Source: CBDBZL01 sp965213545 (GTDB lineage: Bacteria > Pseudomonadota > Alphaproteobacteria > Sphingomonadales > Sphingomonadaceae). From it: a DNA stretch of 64,000 nucleotides. Positions within the stretch are counted from its first letter, which is position 1, and every line of letters starts with the position of its first letter. Of this stretch, positions 15,522 through 22,897 are shown piece after piece. The stretch lies in the NCBI GenBank assembly GCA_965213545.1, contig CBDBZL010000001.1, positions 310,001-374,000 on the forward strand. The letters run 5' to 3'. The translations under genes and the position numbers were made by a program. Below the pieces are notes generated by a model that had not been told where the DNA came from, ran no database searches, and saw only the letters and a list, made by a program, of their open reading frames with translations.

Positions 15522-17336
15522 TCACTCCTCCTCGAACAGCCCCGCCAGCTGCTCGATGATCGTTCCTCCCAGCTGTTCGGCGTCCATGATCGTGACCGCG
15601 CGGCGGTAGTAGCGGTTGACGTCGTGGCCGATGCCGATCGCCACCAGCTGCACCGGCGAGGCTTTCTCGATCCATTCGATCACCTTGCGCAGATGGCCCT
15701 CCAGATAGCCCGCGTGATTGACGCTCAGGGTCGAATCATCCACCGGCGCCCCGTCCGAGATGACCATCAAGATGCGCCGGTCCTCCGCGCGGGCGAGCAG
15801 CCGCTGGTGCGCCCACAACAACGCCTCGCCGTCGATATTCTCCTTGAGCAGGCCCTCGCGCATCATCAGCCCCAAACTGCGACGCGCGCGGCGCATGGGC
15901 TCGTCGGCCTTCTTGTAGATGATGTGTCGCACATCGTTCAGTCGGCCGGGAGATGCAGGCTTGCCCGAAGATAACCAATGCTCGCGCGATCGCCCGCCCT
16001 TCCACGCGCGGGTGGTGAAGCCGAGGATCTCTACCTTGACGCCGCAGCGCTCCAGGGTCCGCGCAAGGATATCGGCGCTGATCGCGGCGATCGATATGGG
16101 CCGTCCGCGCATCGAACCCGAATTGTCGATCAGCAGGGTGACGACGGTGTCCTTGAACTCCTGCTCGCGCTCGATCTTGTAGCTCAGCGAATGGCCCGGC
16201 GAAACCACCACCCGGGCAAGCCGCGCGGCATCGAGCAGCCCTTCTTCCTGGTCGAAATCCCACGCCCGGTTCTGCTGCGCCATCAGCCGCCGCTGCAGCC
16301 GGTTGGCGAGCCGCGTGACGATGCCCGCAAGCCCCGACAACTGGCTGTCCAGATAGGCTCGCAGCCGGTCGAGTTCGTCCGCATCGCATAGCGCGCTGGC
16401 TTCGATTACCTCGTCGAATTCCTGTGTATAAACGGCGTAGTCGAAGCTTTCGGGCAGCTCCTGCCAGGGCGCGTTGCGGCGCTGGGGCAGCATGGTCTCT
16501 TCACCGGTATCGGCTAGCTCGCCTTCGCCCGGCGCCTCGTCCTCGCCCTCTCCCTCATCATCCTCGGACCCGCTGTCACCTTCCTTGCTATCGGCGAGCT
16601 CGGGACGCTGCGCATCGGGCTGCGGCTGCTCGGTCTCATCGGTACCGTCCTCCTCCTCGCCGTCTTCCTCGTCCTGGTCCGGCGGGTCCTCGGGAACATC
16701 CTCGGGTTCGGCCGGAACCAGATCGAGACGCCGCAGCAGATCGAGCGCCAGCGCCTGGAACGCGCGTTGATCCTCGAGCCTGCCGGCAAGGTGCTCGAGC
16801 TCCCCACCGACGCGCTCCTCGATATGACCGCGCACCAGATTCACAGCATCGGTCGCCGCCGCCGGAACAGGTGCGCCGGTCAATCGCTCGCGCAAAAGCA
16901 AAGCAAGCGCGCTGTCCAGAGGAACGTCATCGGCAATGCGCGCGCGCGAGATCGGATCGGCACGGCTGGCTAGATCGGCCATCGCCGCAAGGTTGGCACG
17001 TGTGCCCGCCAGGCCGTTTGCGCCTATCGCTTCGTATCGTACCTGTTCGATCGCATCGTAGCAGGTGCGTGCATCGGCTTCGGCGGGCAGCCCGGCGCGA
17101 TGCAAGGCTGCGTCGTGGTGCCGCATCTTCAGCGCGAAGCTGTCGGCAAACCCGCGCGCCTCGCCGGCCTGGCTTTCCGGCAGCGAGCGGGCGGGCACCG
17201 GCACGCGCAGGTTCTTGCCCAGCAGCGCTGGCGCATCGGCGGTGAAGGCGACCTCGGCCTCGGCATCGCGGCCAATGGCGCGCGCTGCCCCGGTCAGGGC
17301 CTGCTTGAAGCGATCGAGAGGCGTATCATCGGACAT
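15522..17336 (-). CDS. cobT: Cobaltochelatase subunit CobT-like protein
   Basis: A 604-aa protein. The N-terminal helical domain (to ~200) is followed by a long acidic, Glu/Asp-rich linker (~205-275), then a C-terminal von Willebrand A domain with the MIDAS motif TLLIDNSGSMRG near residue 395 and ISDGAPVDDS near 525. This is the CobT architecture. With AAA+ partner CobS and CobN it inserts cobalt into hydrogenobyrinic acid diamide. CobS, CobN and other cobalamin genes are not in the window, so whether it serves B12 synthesis or another MoxR/VWA-type role cannot be decided here. Confidence 0.9.
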   Translation of the reverse strand: MSDDTPLDRFKQALTGAARAIGRDAEAEVAFTADAPALLGKNLRVPVPARSLPESQAGEARGFADSFALKMRHHDAALHRAGLPAEADARTCYDAIEQVRYEAIGANGLAGTRANLAAMADLASRADPISRARIADDVPLDSALALLLRERLTGAPVPAAATDAVNLVRGHIEERVGGELEHLAGRLEDQRAFQALALDLLRRLDLVPAEPEDVPEDPPDQDEEDGEEEDGTDETEQPQPDAQRPELADSKEGDSGSEDDEGEGEDEAPGEGELADTGEETMLPQRRNAPWQELPESFDYAVYTQEFDEVIEASALCDADELDRLRAYLDSQLSGLAGIVTRLANRLQRRLMAQQNRAWDFDQEEGLLDAARLARVVVSPGHSLSYKIEREQEFKDTVVTLLIDNSGSMRGRPISIAAISADILARTLERCGVKVEILGFTTRAWKGGRSREHWLSSGKPASPGRLNDVRHIIYKKADEPMRRARRSLGLMMREGLLKENIDGEALLWAHQRLLARAEDRRILMVISDGAPVDDSTLSVNHAGYLEGHLRKVIEWIEKASPVQLVAIGIGHDVNRYYRRAVTIMDAEQLGGTIIEQLAGLFEEE

Positions 17337-17441
17337 TGCGCGTGCGCCGCCCGATCTAATGGGTCTGCGTCAGGGTGCAATGGCGCCTTGACCCCCCGCG
17401 CGGGGAAGAACCGGCGCGACAACGTTCCCGAGCCGGTTTGC

Positions 17442-18113
17442 TCAGGACGCGGCGGGTTCCAGACCCGCGCTACCTTCGCGCCTGCGTCCGCGCAACGTCA
17501 TCCCAAGAGCGGCAAAGCCCATCAGCATCATCACCCAAGTCGAAGGCTCGGGGATCGCCGGGGTCACGGTGGGCGGCGGGGTTGGCGTGGGCGTTTCACC
17601 CGGCCCCGAGGGGTTCGTCGGCGGCGGGGTCGGCGTAGGCGTGGTCCCGGTCGGAGGCGTGGTCGGCGTCGGCGTCGGCGTCGATCCGGTCGGCGGCGGA
17701 GTGGGCGTAGGCGTCTCGGCGACACCGCCGGGGTTCCCGATGATCGCCGGCGTTCCTATGCCGCCTCCGCCGCTGCCTACCGCACCCAGAAGCAGCGGCA
17801 GACCGGCGAGGCCGCCCAGAACGAAGAGCCCCAGCAGCTTGTCGTCAGCACCGGCCACGACAAGGCTCGACGCTTCGGGAACGACGGGCGTGAAAGCCAG
17901 CGGCTCGACCGGCACCAGTACCGGCTCCGGCGGGGCGAGAACCACGATCCGGTCGGCGAAGCGTACGTCGTCCGCAGCGTTCTGCGCATTGGTTGCAGCC
18001 CGCATCACATCCTCGAACGAATCGGCAATTCGGCCACTTTGCAGACCCCCGGCGTGCACCGGCAGCGCCAGCGAGGCCAAGACCGAGCCCAAAAGGAAGG
18101 TTGACTTTTTCAT
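17442..18113 (-). CDS. PEP-CTERM sorting-domain protein with Thr-Pro repeats
   Basis: A 223-aa exported protein. A signal peptide (MKKSTFLLGSVLASLALPVHA) is followed by a proline-rich region of unknown fold, a hydrophobic stretch (LGLFVLGGLAGLPLLLG), a low-complexity Thr-Pro stalk (TPTPTPPPTGS-type units, about 17570-17715) and a C-terminal PEP-CTERM tag: IPEPSTWVMMLMGFAALG then an Arg-rich tail. PEP-CTERM proteins are processed by exosortase and linked to exopolysaccharide surfaces (general knowledge). The DNA of the stalk is repetitive and GC-rich. Start ATG 18113 is set by the signal peptide. Confidence 0.85.
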   Translation of the reverse strand: MKKSTFLLGSVLASLALPVHAGGLQSGRIADSFEDVMRAATNAQNAADDVRFADRIVVLAPPEPVLVPVEPLAFTPVVPEASSLVVAGADDKLLGLFVLGGLAGLPLLLGAVGSGGGGIGTPAIIGNPGGVAETPTPTPPPTGSTPTPTPTTPPTGTTPTPTPPPTNPSGPGETPTPTPPPTVTPAIPEPSTWVMMLMGFAALGMTLRGRRREGSAGLEPAAS

Positions 18114-18427
18114 TCCGACTGCTCCTGCCAAGCGGCGCCCGGGGCCCGCTGGCTTGTTGATGTTTGCCTGCACCAAATTGCACGTTTGATCTAAGAACGG
18201 CTCAATGGGCGCTAAAGGTCCTATTTCCAACGTAAAGTGGTTGCCATGTCCAGGTTTGGGACAACCATCCGAATCGACTGCGACGTACGATCAAAGCTAG
18301 CCGCAAGGTGGTTAGCGTAGGATTAAGGAAATCCCCGCCGGGCAACAAAACATTACCATGTCATGCTAAATATTGCGTTGTCAGGCGCTTGCCGCACCAC
18401 GCGATTGGTCCCTAAGCCCGGCAATAA
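18114..18427. other. 314-bp intergenic region between PEP-CTERM gene and priA
   Basis: This divergent region is AT-richer than its surroundings and must hold promoters for both genes. A near-match to a sigma-54 site on the minus strand (18231-18246) was judged too weak to call. No RNA gene or repeat was seen. Confidence 0.5.
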
Positions 18428-20593
18428 ATGAACCGCGTCCGACTCATCGTCCTCAATGTAGCCCTTGGTCCACTTGACTATCGTGTCCCGGCGGACATGC
18501 AGGTGGCAACCGGTTCGGTCGTCGCTGCGCCGCTGGGACCGCGACAGATCATTGGTATCGTCTGGGAAGCCGAGCGCCTGCCCGGCGAGCCGGTGGAGGA
18601 TGCGCGGTTGCGCCCGCTGGCCGAGGTGCTGCCGGTGCCGCCCATCGCCGCAAGGCTGCGTCGTCTGATCGAATGGACGGCCGACTACTACTGCGCGCCG
18701 CTAGCCGCGGTGGCGCGGATGGTGCTGGCGAGCGGTGGCGCATTGCGTGGGCCGGCGAAGGTGACCGAGTACCGTCTGAGTGGCGGCCTGCCCGAACGCA
18801 TGACGCCGCAGCGTGAACGCGCGATCGCCGCGCTCGAAGGCGAACAGGCGACGATCCGCGAACTCTCGGCCATCGCGCGGGTCAGCGAGGGTGTGCTGCG
18901 CGGCCTGGTCGCCCAGGGCGTGCTCGAGCCCGTGCTGGTCGATTGCGATCGAGCCTATCACCGTGCCGATCCGCACTACGCTCCCCCGGTGCTCAATGAT
19001 GCGCAAGCCAAGGTCGCAGCAGCGCTCGTCACCGCGGTCGAAGAGCGCCGCTTTGCCCCCATCCTGCTCGATGGGGTTACCGGATCGGGCAAGACGGAAA
19101 CCTATTTCGAGGCCATCGCCGCGGCCTTGAAGGCCGGGCGCCAGGTGCTGGTCCTGCTGCCCGAGATCGCGCTGACCGAAGCATTCCTGGGCCGCTTCGC
19201 CCAGCGCTTCGGCGCGCCGCCCGTGATCTGGCACTCCTCGATCCGCTCGACCGAGCGACGCCGGGCCTGGCGCGCGGTGGCGGCGGGAGACGCACAAGTC
19301 GTGGTCGGCGCGCGTTCGGCGCTGTTCCTGCCTTACGCCCGGCTGGGGTTGATCGTAGTCGACGAGGCGCATGAAATCAGTTTCAAGCAGGACGAGGGGG
19401 TGCGCTACAACGCCCGCGACGTGGCGGTGATGCGTGCCCGGTTCGAGGAAGTGCCGGTCATCCTCGCCAGTGCGACCCCGGCGCTCGAAAGCCTGCACAT
19501 GGCCGATATCGGCACCTATCAACGGCTGGTCCTGCCAAGCCGCTACGGGGCGGCCGAACTGCCCGCGATCGACCTTGTCGACCTGACGAACGAGAAGCCG
19601 CCGCCGGGCCGTTGGCTTGCCCCCCGCCTTGCCGAGGGAATGGCGCAACGCCTCGAGCGCGGCGAGCAGTCCCTCTTGTTCCTGAACCGCAGGGGTTACG
19701 CACCGCTCACCTTATGTCGGCATTGCGGATACAGGTTCCAGTGTCCCAATTGCAGCGCCTGGCTGGTCGAGCATCGATTGTCGCAGCGGCTGTCCTGCCA
19801 TCACTGCGGGCATGAGACCCGCGTTCCGGAGACCTGTCCCGAGTGCGGCGAGGCCGAGGCGCTGGTCGCCTGCGGCCCGGGTGTCGAGCGGATCGCAGAT
19901 GAGGTAAGCGAGATCCTACCTGACGCGCGCGTGGCGCTGGCCACCTCCGACACGCTTGGCACCCCCGACAGGGCCGCCGCCTTCATCGCCGCGGCGCAGA
20001 CGCGGTCGATCGACGTCATCATCGGCACCCAGCTGGTTACCAAAGGTTTCCACTTTCCCGAACTGACGCTGGTTGGCGTGGTCGATGCCGATCTGGGGCT
20101 CGAGGGTGGCGATCTGCGTGCCGCCGAACGCACCTGGCAGCAGATAGCGCAGGCTGCTGGGCGTGCCGGGCGGGGCGACAAGCCGGGCTCTGTGCTAATC
20201 CAGACGCGTCATCCCGACGCGCCCGTTATCGCCGCGCTGGCCGCCAACGACCGCGATGCCTTCACCAACGCCGAGACCGAGGCGCGCCGCCGCGCCGGTG
20301 CGCCGCCCTTCGGTCGCTGGGCGGCGATCATCGTCTCCAGCGAGGACGAGAACGAGGCGCGCGAGGCTGCCCGCCGCATTGGCGCCACTCGTCCGGAGCA
20401 GCCCGATCTGGCGATCTACGGCCCCGCGCCCGCACCGATGGCACTGCTGCGCGGCCGCTATCGCCATCGCCTGCTGGTCAACGCCAAGCGCAGCGCCAGC
20501 CTGCAGGATACGCTTCGCGCCTGGCTCGCCGAAGTGCCGTTGGCGCGCGGCGTGCGGGTGGGGATCGACATCGACCCTTACAGCTTCGTCTGA
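18428..20593 (+). CDS. priA: Primosomal protein N' (replication restart helicase PriA)
   Basis: A 721-aa helicase that reloads the replisome at stalled forks. Walker A is DGVTGSGKTETYFEA near residue 220 and motif II is VVDEAHEISFKQDEG near 315. The zinc-binding region near 430-475 has eight cysteines in CxxC pairs (LCRHCGYRFQCPNCSAW, LSCHHCGHE, TCPECGEA), which identifies PriA. The C-terminal domain ends in the conserved VRVGIDIDPYSF. The start ATG 18428 gives a short conserved N-terminal 3'-DNA-binding domain (RVPADMQVATGSVV). Confidence 0.95.
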   Translation: MNRVRLIVLNVALGPLDYRVPADMQVATGSVVAAPLGPRQIIGIVWEAERLPGEPVEDARLRPLAEVLPVPPIAARLRRLIEWTADYYCAPLAAVARMVLASGGALRGPAKVTEYRLSGGLPERMTPQRERAIAALEGEQATIRELSAIARVSEGVLRGLVAQGVLEPVLVDCDRAYHRADPHYAPPVLNDAQAKVAAALVTAVEERRFAPILLDGVTGSGKTETYFEAIAAALKAGRQVLVLLPEIALTEAFLGRFAQRFGAPPVIWHSSIRSTERRRAWRAVAAGDAQVVVGARSALFLPYARLGLIVVDEAHEISFKQDEGVRYNARDVAVMRARFEEVPVILASATPALESLHMADIGTYQRLVLPSRYGAAELPAIDLVDLTNEKPPPGRWLAPRLAEGMAQRLERGEQSLLFLNRRGYAPLTLCRHCGYRFQCPNCSAWLVEHRLSQRLSCHHCGHETRVPETCPECGEAEALVACGPGVERIADEVSEILPDARVALATSDTLGTPDRAAAFIAAAQTRSIDVIIGTQLVTKGFHFPELTLVGVVDADLGLEGGDLRAAERTWQQIAQAAGRAGRGDKPGSVLIQTRHPDAPVIAALAANDRDAFTNAETEARRRAGAPPFGRWAAIIVSSEDENEAREAARRIGATRPEQPDLAIYGPAPAPMALLRGRYRHRLLVNAKRSASLQDTLRAWLAEVPLARGVRVGIDIDPYSFV

Positions 20594-20636
20594 CCCTCGT
20601 GCCCCCTCGATCCCCCCCCCGGGGGCGGGCCTTCGC

Positions 20637-21002
20637 TCAGCGGTCGGGCTCCAGCGATGCATCTGCGCCCAGCCGCCGATAGAAGCAGCTCTGCGCTCCG
20701 GTGTGACAGGCGGGTCCGGCCGGCTCGACCAGCAGCAGCAGCGCGTCGCGGTCGCAATCGATCCGGATGTCGCGCACCTTGAGCACGTTTCCCGAAGTTT
20801 CCCCCTTCTTCCACAGGCGCGACCGGCTGCGCGAATGGAAATGAGCAAGCCCGGTCCGGCGCGTGGCGGCAAGCGCTTCGGCGTCCATCCAGGCCAGCAT
20901 CAGCACCTGGTTCGTCGCGACATCCTGCGCCACGGCGACGACAAGGCCGCGCGCATCGTACGCAGGCATGATGCGCAGGCTGTCGGCGTCAGGATGGTCC
21001 AT
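20637..21002 (-). CDS. hisI: Phosphoribosyl-AMP cyclohydrolase
   Basis: A 121-aa enzyme of histidine biosynthesis opening the adenine ring of PR-AMP. It shows the family block VLMLAWMDAEALAATRRTG, the HSRSRSRLWKKGETSG motif, Mg-binding Asp residues in RIDCDRDAL, and zinc-binding cysteines in GPACHTGAQSCFY. It is a stand-alone HisI without the HisE domain, as usual in alphaproteobacteria. No other his genes are adjacent. It lies on the strand opposite priA, ending 43 bp from its stop. Confidence 0.93.
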   Translation of the reverse strand: MDHPDADSLRIMPAYDARGLVVAVAQDVATNQVLMLAWMDAEALAATRRTGLAHFHSRSRSRLWKKGETSGNVLKVRDIRIDCDRDALLLLVEPAGPACHTGAQSCFYRRLGADASLEPDR

Positions 21003-21228
21003 CGGGTCTCCGCAGCGTCACACGACACGCCTTGTTGCAAACTCAACACAGACCCTAACCCAAATACCGTCATCGGACCAAAAGCGTTTTCCCAAATGCC
21101 CCGGTGATGGAATGGGTGCGCCTGCGCGGCCGAACGAGCCGCCTTCATTTCGGGCCGCTGGTCAAGGGATGGGGGGCTGGAAATATGGGGAATGGGGGTT
21201 CCTCGTGTTTCCGGAAGCATGAGGGTGA

Positions 21229-21267
21229 GGACTGCCTGCGCCACGGGGGGTGGTGCGCAGGCAGTCC
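21229..21267 (-). terminator. Hairpin downstream of comF
   Basis: GGACTGCCTGCGC (21229-21241) pairs perfectly with GCGCAGGCAGTCC (21255-21267) around a 13-nt loop. It lies 20 bp after the comF-type gene stop (21287, minus strand). No clear T-run follows, so termination may be imperfect. Confidence 0.55.
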
Positions 21268-21286
21268 CCCATCGCCTCAGCCGGGT

Positions 21287-21952
21287 TCACGCGAGCCGAG
21301 GCTCCACTTTGGCCCCGGGCTCATCCACCCTGGCAAAACAGGCGACATGAATGCGCTGCGTTCCGGCTGCCTCGAGCGCTGCGATACACGCCCGGCTGGT
21401 CGCGCCGCTAGTGACCACGTCATCGACCAGCAGCACATTGGCGCCGCGAACCGCTTTCGCGCGCGCGTTATTCATTGCGATCGCCCCGGCAAGCAGCGCG
21501 TCACGTTCGTCCCGCTTGGCTCTGCTCATCGACAGCGATCGGGTGTTGCGCTGGCGCACCAAAGCATCCACGCAAACCGGCTGACCGCGCATCCGTCCGA
21601 TCTGACCGGCGATAAGCGCCGCCTGGTTGAAGCCGCGTTGCCACAACCGCCAGCGGTGGAGCGGCACGGGAACCACCAGCCAGTCACCGGACAACGGCGG
21701 AAGCTGAGCCACGATCGCCTCGGCCAGCAGCTTGGCCAGCGCGATCCTGCGTCCGTGCTTGAAGCTCAGGACCAGGCGCTTGGCGGTCGGAGTATAGGCG
21801 GTCGCGGCGGTAAAACCGGGCGGAACCGATGTCGGCGGCTCGATCCCCTCGGCGCATGCTTCGCACAGGCCCTGTTTGGGATCGACACCATCGCCGCATA
21901 GCGGGCAGCGCGGCGGATAGATGAGATCGACCAGCGGGGCGAAGACTTGCAT
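21287..21952 (-). CDS. ComF family protein (phosphoribosyltransferase-like)
   Basis: A 221-aa protein with an N-terminal zinc finger (YPPRCPLCGDGV and LCEACAEG) and a C-terminal type I phosphoribosyltransferase domain with the PRPP loop NVLLVDDVVTSGATSRAC. FKHGRRIALAKLLAEA and VPVPLHRWRLWQRGFNQA are typical of ComF/GntX proteins linked to competence or use of DNA as nutrient; the biochemical role is unresolved. Start ATG 21952 (MQVFAPLVDLIYPPRCP); an ATG two codons upstream (21958) is possible. It is divergent from the methyltransferase gene with ~90 bp between starts. Confidence 0.88.
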   Translation of the reverse strand: MQVFAPLVDLIYPPRCPLCGDGVDPKQGLCEACAEGIEPPTSVPPGFTAATAYTPTAKRLVLSFKHGRRIALAKLLAEAIVAQLPPLSGDWLVVPVPLHRWRLWQRGFNQAALIAGQIGRMRGQPVCVDALVRQRNTRSLSMSRAKRDERDALLAGAIAMNNARAKAVRGANVLLVDDVVTSGATSRACIAALEAAGTQRIHVACFARVDEPGAKVEPRLA

Positions 21953-22039
21953 CGGCATGACCGCGCGCGATGCTGCATGGCTTTTGCGCGCGCGGCAAGG
22001 CGCTTGCGGCCCGGCGTCTGCGGCGGCAGGGTTCCGGCG

Positions 22040-22852
22040 ATGGCCCACTCGCCTTCCGCACCAATCATCTTCGACCAACAGCGGCGACTCGCCGTTCGCG
22101 CCAGGATGCGGCGGTTGCAGCACCGACCCGGTGCGGCGCGTTTCGTCATGGACGACATGGTGGCAGACATCATCGAACGGCTGAATTTCCTGCGCGCACA
22201 ACCCACGCGTGCACTGGTCATCGGCGATTGGACAGGCGAACTGGCGGACCATCTTATGACGCGCGGCAGCACGGTCGAGCGTGCAGATTTGCTACCCAAC
22301 CCCCACCCACGCGATCCTGGCCAGACGGGCGCGGGAGAACAGCCGATCGACGAGGAACGCCCGTTCGTCGGCGGCGGTTTTGACCTGGTCGTCAGCCTGG
22401 GCCTGCTCGACACGGTGAACGACCTGCCCGGCGCGCTTGTCCACCTGCATCGCGCCCTGTCGCCCGGTGGTCGGGCCATCGCCAGCTTCATGGGCGCAGG
22501 CAGCCTTCCCGCCATGCGTGCAGCGATGCGGGTGGCGGATGGCGAGAGGCAGGCGGCGCGGATCCATCCGATGGTGGATGTGCGGGCGGGCGCCGAACTG
22601 ATCCAGCGCGCCGGCTGGGCCGATCCGGTGGTGGATGGTCACGCGCTTAGAGTGCGCTACCGATCCTTCGCGCAGGAACTAGCGGATCTGCGCGCGCAAG
22701 GGATGAGCAATGTCCTGGCAACGCGCGCCCCTGTGCTGAACCGCGATGCGCTGCGGCGTGCCGCGCAGGCGTTTGCGGAGAGGGCGGATGAGGACGGCCG
22801 GATCGTGGAGACCTTCGAGATCATCACGCTGAGTGGGCGGCGCGGCGGGTAG
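22040..22852 (+). CDS. SAM-dependent methyltransferase, BioC/NDUFAF5-like
   Basis: A 270-aa class I methyltransferase. The N-terminal IIFDQQRRLAVRARMRR and a degenerate SAM-binding motif I (ALVIGDWTGELADHL) are followed by FDLVVSLGLLDTVNDLPGAL, which resembles the BioC/NDUFAF5 family. NDUFAF5-type members hydroxylate or modify a complex I subunit, and BioC methylates malonyl-ACP; no bio genes are near, so function is open. Start ATG 22040 (MAHSPSAPIIFDQQRR) is set by homology; the frame upstream is arginine-rich and overlaps comF. Confidence 0.8.
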   Translation: MAHSPSAPIIFDQQRRLAVRARMRRLQHRPGAARFVMDDMVADIIERLNFLRAQPTRALVIGDWTGELADHLMTRGSTVERADLLPNPHPRDPGQTGAGEQPIDEERPFVGGGFDLVVSLGLLDTVNDLPGALVHLHRALSPGGRAIASFMGAGSLPAMRAAMRVADGERQAARIHPMVDVRAGAELIQRAGWADPVVDGHALRVRYRSFAQELADLRAQGMSNVLATRAPVLNRDALRRAAQAFAERADEDGRIVETFEIITLSGRRGG

Positions 22853-22897
22853 AGCGGCGGGCAGCGGGGCGATAAGGCAGGTGGGCGGGCCTGAGCC

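Noticed and set aside
17570..17715. CRISPR-like repeats
   Set aside because: These are codon repeats for the Thr-Pro stalk of the PEP-CTERM protein, without constant repeats and unique spacers.
18231..18246. Sigma-54-like site (TGGCAA-N5-TTAC on the minus strand) upstream of the PEP-CTERM gene
   Set aside because: The essential -12 GC is replaced by AC and the second PEP-CTERM gene has no matching site with correct spacing.
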